Origin: Crambe crambe | Taxonomy: Eukaryota > Porifera > Demospongiae > Poecilosclerida > Crambeidae | Reading direction: 5' to 3' | Assembly: GCA_963924555.1 (NCBI GenBank) | Contig: OZ004582.1 | Location: 434,001-498,000, forward strand | DNA length: 64,000 nucleotides | Shown here: piece by piece, positions 12,132 to 22,722 of the stretch | How the letters are laid out: every line of letters starts with the position of its first letter | Position numbering within the stretch: the stretch's first letter is position 1 | Program-made: the position numbers and the translations under genes | Notes under the pieces: model-generated | The model's database searches: none | Told to the model about the DNA's origin: nothing | What the model saw: the letters and a program-made list of their open reading frames with translations, nothing else

Positions 12132-12252
12132 TGTTCAAAGAAATCACCAGGTCTATGTACACTGTGACTAAGTAGAACAAAAGGTTTGTATTGTTCAAAG
12201 AAATCACCAGGTCTATGTACACTGTGACTCAGTAGAACTAAAGGTTTGTATT
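12132..12252. repeat. 61-base tandem duplication
   Basis: Two adjacent, nearly identical copies start TGTTCAAAGAAATCACCAGG and end AGGTTTGTATT. They differ at two or three positions, which suggests a recent duplication. No coding signal. Confidence 0.85.
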
Positions 12253-12399
12253 AACTGTGAGTGTCAGACAGTTGAGCAACCCCCAGGTATGGAAGTCACG
12301 GACCCTCTAATACCCCCGAAGAAGGAGCACACGCCCAGGGAATAAGTATCATAGCTAAAGCACTTATTATTCTGAGGGCTAACAGTAAGGTTCATAGAA

Positions 12400-12586
12400 A
12401 TTACCTAGGATAGTAAGGGCCTAACATTAGCATTAGTTGCGGCCCAGCACCTGAGCAGGACCATCCTCCAAACTAGTATTATCAAAATTGAGATTAACCT
12501 AGGATAGCAAGGGCCTAATTTTAGCATTAGTTGCGGCTCAGCACCTGAGCAGGACCGTCGTCCAAACTAGTATTATCAAAATTGAG
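12400..12586. repeat. About 94-base tandem duplication
   Basis: Two adjacent copies share AACCTAGGATAG at the start and TATTATCAAAATTGAG at the end, with GCATTAGTTGCGG inside. They differ by only a few bases. From here to 13,225 I see no gene. Confidence 0.85.
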
Positions 12587-13225
12587 TGATTCTGAGATGT
12601 TGCGTGTATGTGTGCATAAGAAAAAAATGTTAGTGATTCTGAGAGATTGAATAAATAGCTTGCTATAAAATGGACATACTGTAAAACCATGCATGGCAGG
12701 TTTTTGGTAACTCAGTATCTCTTGTGAGTTTTACACACATTTCATACGAAAACTGTATTACACTGGGACCACCTATCATAGATGTTGAACCCCATGTGAA
12801 TTTACATAATAATATTATATCACCAGTAGGCCAACCCTAGATGCACAGGGCCACAGAACGATAACAAAAAATGACGATCATACAGCATGCATGGAAGTGG
12901 ATATCAAGGATACTAAATGTAGTTAGTTGCTATTGGTTAGTACTTCTCACTTAACACTAGCCTTTCTCTCCCACCACTGCAGCCATTATAGCTCATGTAA
13001 GCATGTAACACGCATGAGACCATAATCCCTAACTATATTATAGTGTGGCAAACTGGTTATTGAGCAGTGCAGTAACATATTTTGTGGTCAATTAATGTGT
13101 TATGTCAGCTGTCTGACTAGCTACTTTGATGTGAATCACCTAATGGTAATCTGATACAAGACACACATATTGGGCCAGCAAAATCTGATAGTAGTATTCT
13201 TGGCCGCACCCATAAGGGTGGGTGA

Positions 13226-13495
13226 TCACGCCGAGGAGGTTCGCAAATCATAAGTGATAGTACTTGAGAAAAGGTTGGAGTTATATTTCAATCTTGCTTC
13301 GAGATTACTCACTTTCTTTTTGTGCACACTTGTCTCTCTTTGAAGCCAGTCTATTCCGTTATCCAGACACACACACACGATTTGGTTAGACAGTACAGCA
13401 TTGAAGCGTGGGTAATCAGTTACCCAGAACTGGACTGCATCAGTCTCAACACTAGGGTCAATTTCTTCATCAATAATAAATTCACAATACTCCAA
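13226..13495 (-). CDS. Unrecognised open frame, possible exon
   Basis: An 89-codon frame reads EEIDPSVETDAVQFWVTDYP, later DNGIDWLQRETSVHKKKV and a lysine-rich end that could form a short coiled coil. It looks more protein-like than the frames around it but matches no family I know. It is head-to-head with the plus-strand hAT-like exon that starts at 13,508. Confidence 0.2.
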   Translation of the reverse strand: MEYCEFIIDEEIDPSVETDAVQFWVTDYPRFNAVLSNQIVCVCLDNGIDWLQRETSVHKKKVSNLEARLKYNSNLFSSTITYDLRTSSA

Positions 13496-13507
13496 TTTCA
13501 GTTACAG

Positions 13508-13816
13508 CGTCCTCTAACCAAATTGTGGTTTTGTTTCCTTTCTAACGTAATGCCAGTTTTTGACAAGTTTAATACTTCCTTTCAGACATCATCTGCTGCA
13601 ACTGTGCACAAATTGCATGAAAGATTATTAAAGAAAGTCTTATCTTTTTTTTATTCACACAAGAGTGATACAGGAGATTTAACCCGATTGAAGTATTCTG
13701 AAGAGTCAAATCATCTTTTGGAAGAGGATTTGTTTATTACTAGGGTACTAATCATTCATCAAGAAGAAAATAAGGTGAAGTTGTTTATTATTCAGATTTT
13801 GTTAAGAAACTCTTAA
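13508..13816 (+). CDS. hAT-like protein exon fragment
   Basis: After a pyrimidine-rich acceptor (TTTCAGTTACAG) the frame reads RPLTKLWFCFLSNVMPVFDK, then FQTSSAATVHKLHERLLKK, and stops after about 102 codons. The PVFDKFNxxFQ...HKLHExxxxLLKxFL pattern recurs in the central part of invertebrate hAT-related, ZBED-like proteins. It has no BED finger or C-terminal dimerisation domain, so it is a single exon or relic. Confidence 0.4.
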   Translation, partial: RPLTKLWFCFLSNVMPVFDKFNTSFQTSSAATVHKLHERLLKKVLSFFYSHKSDTGDLTRLKYSEESNHLLEEDLFITRVLIIHQEENKVKLFIIQILLRNS

Positions 13817-14346
13817 AGGTATTTGATTTTAAATCACAAGTGCTGTCTCTAGCCAAAAGATATCTACCTCTTCTTTGATAGGAATTTAGTGATTCATATA
13901 CAGTCTTAACCTTTCTACATTAGGGTGACTAACAAAAATAAGAATACAGGGAATCCCACATTTCCAATGTGCGCTGAATGGCCCTTCCCAAGGATAGCCA
14001 TCTAGTCTCACAATGTTTCAATAGCTTTAAATTCAATCAAGCAAAATTCAGCATAATCACGCAGGGAAGTAATCCTCTGATTGAAATGATAGTATATGTC
14101 CACAAGCAATTCATCGATTCTTAAAGGCATTGCCTTCACACAAAGGTGACAAATACAATACACAATACACATCTATAACTTTTGGTTGCTCTGATTTTAG
14201 CTTTGCTATTACTCCACCTCTTGCCCCTTTCATTGTATTGCATAAGTGAAACTAAGTACATTACTGAAAGGCAAATTGTACATTTCCAGGCTAATTAAAA
14301 TGGTAAGAAGTTTAACTTGATTACCTTTCTCATTAGATTCGTATTA

Positions 14347-14562
14347 TCAGGTTGTTGTGGAGGATGAAGCCCTCAAATGATTATAAAGAGCTTCTAATCC
14401 CTTCACCTTGACACATGTTGGATTGTTCATTCTGCAGAGTGGGCAGAAGTTATTTGCCTGTGTTGCCCTTACAAAGCAGGATTTGCAGCCAGGAACTTGG
14501 TTGCAACATGAAAACAAAACAGGTAGTTCAGGAACCTCCTTACATATCTGGCAATCCATCAA
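14347..14562 (-). CDS. Small RING-finger exon
   Basis: A 71-codon minus-strand frame starts MMDCQICKEVPELP and carries C-x2-C, then SCCNQVPGCKSC and FCPLC. This is RING-like spacing, and the CC...GCxxC core is seen in a group of invertebrate RING proteins. RING domains bind two zinc ions and usually recruit ubiquitin-conjugating enzymes. The frame ends in RASSSTTT without further domains. It may be a first exon, but no neighbouring exon is evident. Confidence 0.5.
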   Translation of the reverse strand: MMDCQICKEVPELPVLFSCCNQVPGCKSCFVRATQANNFCPLCRMNNPTCVKVKGLEALYNHLRASSSTTT

Positions 14563-15104
14563 GTGAAGGAGTTATTTAGCTTTTCTTTCACACAAGACTA
14601 GCCATCTGAAAAGGAAAGCCTGCTTAAATTAATGCACACCTTAGTGTTAGATCATTAGTTTCTCATCAGGAAAAATTTCAACCAAGTAGCCTTGTTATGT
14701 AAGGTTTGAGGGCTAAAACTCAAATGACAACCGTTAGCTACATTCCTGAAAAATTTCCTGCATTACCAGAAAAATGATGAAGTAGCAGGGACCCTGCACC
14801 CATTTCTGAATTTTTATTTGAGCCAAAGTGCCCTAACCAATTTTAATTCCATTTCCAATTTTGTCTCTTAGAGTGGGGTATCGCTCAATCAAATGCGGAC
14901 AACAAACCATATTCATAGGGGGAGGGATATGGTTGCCTTTGAAGAATTCTAGTATGCATGGAAGCTATGATTTCAACTCAAGCACTCTTGGTAAGCTGTC
15001 CTGTTTCTATTGCTTTCATTGTTCGGCAACTACCAAAAGTGTGTGCCCAACTTGCATTAGATGTACGCTTAGTACTTATTGTAGCCTAAAACACAATAAT
15101 GAAT
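14563..15104. other. No gene recognised
   Basis: Non-coding as far as I can see. The plus frame 14,861-15,166 has a C-x2-C-like CFHCSATTKSVC string but no clear domain. Confidence 0.4.
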
Positions 15105-15362
15105 ACAGAGGTTTTAGCAAAAATTGGTCGTCAGGCCTCGGACTACTACGCATGCGCATTGCTTGAATTTTTGAAATTGTGCTCAGATTTGTTCAGGACT
15201 TTAGAGAAGTAAGCTTTGAAGAGCTAGCTAGTGACTGTTCTAGTATAGTTCTAACCTATTAGCATGCTACTCACCATCTCCGGTGAGATTTTCGAGGCTC
15301 AAAAGTTGAGCATGCGCGAGAATGCACACTCAGCATTTTGCAAGATTCCCTAAAACCTCTGT
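15105..15362. mobile_element. Small MITE, 13-base terminal inverted repeats
   Basis: This 258-base element starts ACAGAGGTTTTAG and ends with the exact complement. AAT flanks both sides and could be a 3-base target duplication. The body is GC-richer than the surroundings, holds two GCATGCGC strings and has no open frame. The superfamily is uncertain; a 3-base duplication would suit a Harbinger relative. Confidence 0.65.
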
Positions 15363-16339
15363 AATTATTATTAAACAGCAGGCTTAACACCTATCTACTG
15401 ACTCAGACTGCCTACATCTATATCAAGCCATAGTAAGATTATTACTTACAGCTACCAGCTGTTGAAGCAATGCAGCAGTCTACTCACCTTTACCTGTTCC
15501 AGGTATGTTACCGATGATAGAACAAGCTAATTGACATACTTGGATACTAAAAATATTGTTGGTTCCCCACCATTTTATGATCTGATTCGGTTAAATTATA
15601 TTTTTGGTTTAAATTTTCAGACTACAAGGGAGTGAGGCCCTTAAATAGAAGGTGAATGGGTCATGTTAAATAAAATAATGTGAATTCCACACCCAATCAA
15701 CTACAGTGGAACTCTATAAGTGGACATGTTGAGACCTCTGGAATTGTCCTTAATACCATATCAATGGAGATCAATAATGTATAGAGGTTTCACTGTATGT
15801 ATAGAAGTGCCAACTAGTAACTACAATTCAAGGGTGGCAGTTGCCTGTATAACCAATACTGATGAAGTAAATAAGTGAAATGTCACGGAATGAATTCATT
15901 GTACATACTACAAAATGTCTAGGCTGGCTATATATAGTTACAACTAGGGAGCTTTGTCTTTTTATTATTATCAGTGGGTAAAGGTAGAATGACCACACCT
16001 ACTCTGGTTTGATAGTCTATGCATGGCACATATCAGACCAGACCATGCAGCAAATTGACTGTAGCCATCCAGTTCACCTTCACATGATAGAAAAAATGCA
16101 TGTGCCCCTCCCATTATCAAATTTCTAGCCATAATGTATTGTATAGCAGGAAAATGTGCGGGAATTTTAATTTGGCAGTTTTCCCCCTGACCACCAATAA
16201 TTTGGCTAGTGATTGAGTACAAATCCCTCTTGCCAATTAGAGAGCAAACCGCCAAACTAAACCACCGCCAATATTTATTATTGTATTAAATTTGCTATTT
16301 AGAACACTGTTTACATCTTGGATCTTGCTCTTTTTGCAG
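15363..16339. other. No gene recognised
   Basis: Only short frames without motifs. Introns of the exon that starts at 16,340 could lie here. Confidence 0.4.
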
Positions 16340-16630
16340 GGTTCAGTTGAACAAGCAGCTTCTTCAGTTGGCATGATTTCTCCTTGTATATTAATGACGA
16401 ACTTTGATGCTGGAAAGTACCAATTTTTCATAATAGCTGAAAAACAAGTTATATGTGAAAGTCATAGCTTAAGTTTGGCTTTGGTGGACATGATAGCCAC
16501 CTATTTTACTTTCAATATGTCTTACCCAGATACTTTATACCCATTATTGCTCTTTATTCAGCATCATGTTTTAGATATCAAAGATGACCAAAATATTGTT
16601 AACATTTTGTTTAGTGCAATAGAGGAATAG
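16340..16630 (+). CDS. C-terminal exon of a SAMD3-like invertebrate protein
   Basis: A strong acceptor (CTTTTTGCAG) is followed by GSVEQAASSVGMISPCILM, YQFFIIAEKQVICESHSLSL and a YPDTLYPLLLFIQHHVLDIK tail, then a stop. The VxxxxSLxxALxxxxATYFxFNxxYPxxLxxxLxFIQxxVL arrangement recurs at the C terminus of multicopy fish and invertebrate proteins often labelled SAMD3-like. I infer a terminal exon of that family. The upstream exons are not visible, so it may be a relic. Confidence 0.4.
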   Translation, partial: GSVEQAASSVGMISPCILMTNFDAGKYQFFIIAEKQVICESHSLSLALVDMIATYFTFNMSYPDTLYPLLLFIQHHVLDIKDDQNIVNILFSAIEE

Positions 16631-16844
16631 CCTCATATAGAATGTGGAATGTTTACACTCTAATAAGTGCTATAGCACACTTCAAAATATGTAATATATA
16701 GCACAATTATCAATGATTACACTCTAATAAGTGTTACAGTACACTTTAAAGCATGTAATAATTGTGTGTACTATATTACACACCCAAATGTGTAAAACTT
16801 AAACAGTAATGTACACACAAGTTTTAACAGTGTAGTCGGCTATT

Positions 16845-17400
16845 ACAGGAAGTTCATTCCGAACTTTTCTACGTTAGCAGCACCACTCTCTGACCTTACT
16901 GGAAAGAAGATCCCAGACAAGCCGAATTGACAATTATTCACCAGGAGTCATTTGAGAATCTCAAGAAGGCTTTGATTTCCGACTCTGTTTTGATGACACC
17001 AGACCCCCCACAAGGAGTTCACTCTACAGACAGATGATCTACGCGAGGAGTTGGAGCCGTTCTCAGCCAGAGAGACAGCTATGGATCATTGAGACCTGTA
17101 TCTTACTATTCACGAAAGCTATTGGACGGGGAGACACGTTTCCATCACAGAGTTGGAATGTTTGGATTCGGTACTGTCACTCTCAACAACTCTTCAGAGC
17201 AACAATGCAGCTGGAACTGACTTTGATGATCTATGTGAGAGCCATACGAAAGGGAAACTTTGAACTCTACATAGAGTCCTTGACAAAGATTGTTCTTTGC
17301 TTTAGACCATACCCATTACTCCAGATGGGTGCCGGTTCACTTGCGTGATATGGTTTCACTGAAGCTTCATGTGTAGCAAATGTTGTGATATGTCAGCTTT
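16845..17400 (+). mobile_element. Ty3/gypsy-like fossil, RNase H-side piece
   Basis: Plus-strand frames carry a QESFENLKKALISDSVLMTP string, a GVGAVLSQRD string and a PVSYYSRKLLDGETR string, the usual order at the RT/RNase H junction of Ty3/gypsy-like elements. It is broken in several places, with no LTRs seen. Confidence 0.65.
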
Positions 17401-17439
17401 CAGGTGCAAGTTCTCAGATCGAGTTTTGAGAAAACGGTG

Positions 17440-18130
17440 GCTCCATTTAGAATGTGAATGAGGTCGTCTAGTGTCGGATTGGGGTGTCTCTCTCTTCGAA
17501 TGGCTTCATTTGGTCTTCTCATGTCCACACAGAGACGGACACTTCCATTCTTTTTCATTCTTTTGGGGAGTAACTACTAGTGGGGAGACCCATGGTGTGG
17601 CACCGTTGACTTTCTCAATGATGCCTTGACGTTCAAGCTGCTCCAGTTCTTCTGACACTTGCTTCCGAAGATGCAAATGGAGAAACTGCTTAATCAGCTC
17701 ATCAGAGGTTTGCTGAGTTTGTATCTGGTTAACCTTGACATCAATAATACCCAGATCACAAGCAGTCTTGTAACTCAATAGAGAGCCATGATTGCCTCGG
17801 ATGACGTGGATCGTAGACTGGACATGCTTGGTTCCAATGCAAATATCAGCGGTGAACTGGCCTAGTACATGAAGTTGGGAGTCAGATCCATATGCAAATA
17901 TACGTTTGGTAGATCGTAGGAGTTCAATTTCTCCATTCCGTTGCTTCGAAGCCAGTTCTTCCAGCGTTGCCCTAGGCTTGTGGGATCGCTTAGAGGGTCA
18001 AATGGAGAGAGTGGTGTAAGACCGAGTCCTGGTTTCGCCGTTCCTTCTGCCATACCTCGAATCCTCGTCACCAGTTTGTGTTCCAAGAAGCAACCGTTTG
18101 TGTGCTTGGACCACGTGGCAACTAACTTAT
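17440..18130 (-). mobile_element. Ty3/gypsy-like fossil, gag-like and RT-start pieces
   Basis: The minus strand contains DPLSDPTSLGQRWKNWLRS, a gag-like start, and then, after a gap, LRKQVSEELEQLERQGIIEK with TPWVSPLVVTPQK, the start of a Ty3/gypsy RT domain. It faces the plus-strand RNase H piece just upstream, so the locus holds either two elements or a rearranged one. Broken, old, no LTR identified. Confidence 0.65.
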
Positions 18131-18510
18131 CATTCCATAATCGTGAATTACATAATTGTGACATGATATATGATTGTGATGTAATCATGACATAATGTGT
18201 GATTGTGATACATATGAGCATAATAGTAAGTATGAACATTACAGGTATAATTATAGCTATACAAAGCCATACATTGATCAGTGGTGGTGGATTCATAGAT
18301 GCAGGTTCATCAATAATATCCATGCACTTGCATCCGGAACCACGCCCACTTTTCCCTTACCACACCCTTTTTATAGAAACTGTGCCCACTTGATGCTTAG
18401 CCAATCTAGCAAATGCATGGTTGAGATTTATGGATCCACCACGATGACACAAAGCTTGTCCAGTAAGTAATGCACATTACCTCCTTCAGTGGTAACCTAC
18501 ATATCTGCAG

Positions 18511-18767
18511 GTACTTGTCTAGATGTCTTCTTATTGAATTTTCTGCTCCAAGTCTGGATATCTCCATGACCGACTATTCAGAATTGCCTAAACTTTTAAA
18601 GAGGTGAGGTCAACAAGTTCAGTAGGATCTCTCATTGCCATTGGTAAAGAATTTGTTGAAAGGGGCAGTAAAGAAATGGACTACCCAAGCTTAGAGGTCT
18701 GCTGGACTTGCCAGTTATACCACGAGTTCTCTCTTCATATGCTATACTTTTTTGGTTCACCATGGAG
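18511..18767 (+). pseudogene. Unrecognised exon, family X copy 1
   Basis: After an acceptor (ATATCTGCAG) the frame reads YLSRCLLIEFSAPSLDI and DYSELPKLLKR. A one- or two-base shift follows near 18,605, and the next frame reads SSVGSLIAIGKEFVERGSKE and MDYPSLEVCWTCQLYHEFS, ending at a donor (GAG|GTATGT). The exon is colinear with 49,191-49,380, which shares SRCLLIEF, the LPxLxK block and the IxxGxEF block. I do not recognise the family. Its recurrence within 31 kb suggests that a mobile element carries it. Confidence 0.45.
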
Positions 18768-19567
18768 GTATGTCTCTGTATAAGGTGTTTGTTGAGCAAT
18801 AGCAGAATTATACACAAAGTGTGTGCTTGATTGAAAGTAAATAACTGATTAACCCCACAAAATAGGTGACTAAGGCTGCAGGTCTAACATAGAAGAAGAG
18901 CTCTTTGAACATTTCAAAAACAAGATGAGCTCAGTTATTATAAATCTTCAGGCTGGTGAAAGTGGTGTATGTAATCTGAAGAATAGTGCTGCAGTATCTT
19001 CTATAAAATCACTAGATGAATTGGGATCAGAAATTGTGCAATGCTGTGAGAATCTTGACATTTATCATTCATGCAGTAATTATACACCAGTGCCAATTTA
19101 ATGGAAACCTATTGAAGTCACAGATGTTAAGCCTTCCGGGTACATGGAAATTAAGTTTTGAACATGAAAAGTACAAGCGTGACGTATTAACCCATAGCGA
19201 CGACCTAGCAACCACAGATTCATTTCCTGAGGTCTTGAATATATTCATGCAAACCACCACGTGTCTAGCTATGGGATAATTGCCTTAGCGAGTTCTTTGC
19301 CATCTGGATGCAACAAAAATCCGCCCACCACAGGTGCGTTTACACTAGATTGAAGTTAGGCTGTTGATTTAAGGTAGTCTACTAAATGCTGACAAACGGG
19401 GGATAATCACTATTTCAAGAGAACTAAGGTGTGCTGGTGTAGAAAGAGGAGGAATATTACAAGCAACTTTTGAAGTCCAGGTATGGTGCCTACTTTTCTA
19501 AAGCTTGGAATAAACATGTTAAAATATGGTATATTTGCATGCAGATGTAGAATGTGGAGTTTATGGT
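18768..19567. other. No gene recognised
   Basis: Spacer between the family X exon and the 3' end of the N-RAG-TP-like gene. It could hold the 3' terminus of that element, but no inverted repeat or target duplication was identified. Confidence 0.4.
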
Positions 19568-22500
19568 TCAGCTGCTGTGGGGGATCTGGTATTCCTGCTC
19601 TTTCTCCTCTTGATGTCTGGCCACATGCTCTGGTGCTATATGAAGCAGATGTTCAGTCATGAGGGTTCGAAGTCTATCCACCTCCTCAGGAACACTTGCG
19701 TAGGTACGCTTGAGCCGGTTAAAATGGGCATGTATGCTCTCTATGCCCTGCTCTCCAAGAAGCCCAAATCCCACATGAAATTTCCTCAACCAAGGAAGCA
19801 CATGCTCTTCAAGCATGTGCATCTTTGGGAGTACTGTGGCATGTGGGAACTCTTTCCGATAGAAAGCCATGAAATCTTTTATGTGACCACCTGGTTAGGA
19901 GTAATGTATGACTAGGCACCACTTTAGATACACTACTAGACCTACCCAATTCTGTGATCTGCTCATCAGTGACATAGTTACTTGTGGCACAGGGCAAAGA
20001 GCCTAAATGCCTCCTTGAATTTGATGACGAGAGTGGTTGCCTCGGCAACTAGAGTAGGGCAGTGGGCCTGTTTAGCATTGAAGCACACATTGTATCGATA
20101 TTTTTGGCCTATGAATATTGTAAGATTCAGTTGTGCATTATAATAGAGACGAGATACCTTCAAGCTGACATGCACGTGGTTGCCAACAAAAGTGCCACTA
20201 TAATAGGCCTGCCTCTGGACACGAAATGACTGAAGGGCCTTATCCAGTGCTCGAACAAATGGCCCCTCGTCTTTCTTGAAAGTTTTGGCCAGGGAACTCT
20301 GAAGCTGTTGCCTTTCTATTTTCTATTGGATGTGAATACTGTTATTATAGGTACACTAATGTTGAATTGCATACCATATCATTCAACTCTTTCCTCTTGT
20401 CAGTTATGGCACTCTGAAGCTGTCCCAACTGTGCCAATTGAGAAGGGGTAGCGAGGGTGAAGATGGTGACTAATTGGTCCAGAATGGATATTGCTGACTC
20501 AACCTGCCTACACTTGTCAGCCAGCTGCACTTCCCTCCTATAGGACTGGACGTAGGCTTCATAGGCAGCACCACCATCCACATTTCGGAGGAGCCCACGC
20601 ACATCAAGTTCATGGCAAGATCTTCTAGGAGGGTGAACAGCCTGAAGAAGATGCCCAAGGTAATATGTAGACCTGGTGGGCAAACCTACCAAATTATATT
20701 ATGTGTAAGTAATGTTACTCCTGATACTTTTTAACATGCCTTGTCTACACTGATGGTGAACAGAGGCTCCCTGATGACATTATGGAAGAATTTGGCTCGC
20801 TTAATGTTGGAACCATCTGCCTTAAATGCTGCCAAGTCACAAGCTAATGTGGCGTCAGACCTTAGCTGTACTGGTCCCCTCATTGATGGTGCCAGCTTCA
20901 GCTTATCGGAAGCAACATTGCACCACAAACAGCAGTGTTTTCCTGTGAGAATGGATGCGTAGTCTCCACAGTAGACCACTCTGATCTTCTTGCCCCTATA
21001 ATTGTGAGATTAAGCTAATCCAATTTTTTGTTTACTAGCTGCATGCTTACTTCCACTGTTTGGTCTCAAGGGTATCAACCTGTTCCTGGAACCTGTGTGC
21101 CATGACTGTTAGATTGGTCACACTGTCTGGCCCTTCAAATATGCAGAAGACACAAGTATTGTTGGGTGCATTGGGGTATAAAACATTCACGATCTGGACA
21201 GCCATCTTGAATGTGCCACCCCCTTTGTCCCCCCCCCCCCCCCCCCCAATCTTTATCCAGATTTCATCCTCTGGGAGCCTCCCCCCATGCCAACTCAAGC
21301 ATCCATGCCTGTGATAACAGTGTACCTCTCGTTCTGTTCCAGCAGTTGTTCCACCTTCTCCCACAGATCCGGGATATACCCAAATGGCCTCATCTTCACC
21401 TCTTCCCCACCATTACCATCTTTCAATGGGAAGGTAAGAGCCACTTTCTCAACCACCACCCCATCCCCAATCACTTCCCCAGCCCTCTTCCTCATCAGTT
21501 TCTCACTGGCCATGGATACATGGCACTCGTTGAACCACCTGTGTATTAATTGAGTCTACATTACACTACAATAATTTTTATGTTTCTAGAGACCTCCTGA
21601 TGGCTCTCAGCTTCGACCATGGAATGCCAAGATCTGCCTTCATGGCAAGGGCGTGGCTAGTGGGTATGACCACCTTGATCCCACTCTGGAGCTCCATGAG
21701 AATCTCCTCTCTCTCCTCTAGGGAGCAAGCCTTGACTTCCTTGGCCAGCTGGAAACCCTGTTCCCCCCCACTGAGAACCTCCCGGTGCTGATTCAGCTCT
21801 TTTGTGCGGGCAAGTACTGTTTTTGGTGTGGCTTGAGAAGACAGCACTCGACAGCTCCTGGCCTTTACCAGGGTGATATATAATCATAGTGACGGTTTTT
21901 GTTATTGTGGGTTTTTGAACTAATACCTGTCCTCCAGTTCTAAATTGAATTATGCCGTCTCCTTGCACTAGCTTCCTTTTGACAAGGGTTGTGGCTAGCT
22001 TGTCTTCTTGCCTCGATAGTGGGGTATTTAGGGGTGTAGCCATGATCTCTTCCAGGGAGTGTGGAGGTGGGGCAGCACAAATATGCTCTTCAAATCCCAC
22101 TAGTATGTAAAATATTTGTGACAAGATGTTGTGTTATGTTGTTTTTATTTGCACATACCTGCAGGAACAGCTTGCTGGCATCTCTCGCAAGGAAAAGCAA
22201 TGTCTCTCAGCATCCTCTGAACAACTGTTGGTGCAGAAACTACAGAGGTTCTATCAATGGTGTGCGTTCCACCACATGGACACCGAAGGTCAGTGTATCT
22301 ATATGTGTGCCTCACACAACATAACATACAAATTAATGCTTTGCAGATGGTCAGCTGTAAGAGACAGCCTCTCTCTGAGGGCAAACGCTAGTGGTACACT
22401 GTGCCTCCTCTTTCATGTATGCCACTAGCTCAACAATGAGGTGCGATGGCCTCCCAATGGGTGCTTTTTTGGGCTTTTGACACCACTCTCTTCCCACTTG

Positions 22501-22722
22501 AATTTCGTTAGCCGAGGTGTATAGTCCCTCCCCTCTTTAATGGCTTTCTCTGCACCCGTAGCAAAATCTCTGTGGGTGGACCTCTATTCGATCATCTGCT
22601 GTGATCACCCCTATCTGTGCCAGCTTTGCCTTGTTGGTAGTGGTGTGGCAGTCATAAGACACTTTGTACCTTGAGAGTTTCCCCCCACACACTCTACACC
22701 TATCCTGCAACCAGGCCATCAA
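19568..22722 (-). pseudogene. N-RAG-TP-like transposase with RAG1-like N terminus
   Basis: Reading right to left, exon 1 (22,722) has CRVCGGKL...HPQRFCYGC, the paired zinc ligands of the RAG1 N-terminal region, followed by a GRPSHL linker. The next exon has LRCPCGGTH and APTVVQRMLRDIAFPCERC, like the RAG1 segment after its RING, and ends at a GTATGT donor. Further exons read GFEEHICAAPP/LEEIMATPL, TPKTVLARTKELNQHRE with MKADLGIPWSKLRAIRR, and FKMAVQIVNVLYPNAPNN. VVYCGDY with GKHCCLWC, AYYSGTFVGNHVHVSLK, and MLEEHVLPWL...GLLGEQGIESIHAHFN follow. The D of CGDY and the E of GEQG are candidate DDE residues, and the first D region is altered by the C-run at 21,229. At least three frame changes mark it as dead. 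N-RAG-TP is the Aplysia transposon family with a RAG1-like N terminus; the assignment is from memory of its motifs. The segment's introns appear short. Confidence 0.65.
21229..21247. repeat. 19-base C homopolymer
   Basis: An uninterrupted C run inside the N-RAG-TP-like gene, read as polyglycine on the minus strand. It falls where an acidic residue of the catalytic triad is expected (IWIKIG...GGGTFKM). Assembly length of such runs is unreliable. Confidence 0.9.

Noticed and set aside
19568-22722. A true RAG1 gene or ProtoRAG element
   Set aside because: Only the N-terminal zinc regions resemble RAG1. The core motifs (GKHCCLWC, GEQGIESIHA) are unlike the RAG1/Transib core, and no RAG2-like kelch gene is nearby.
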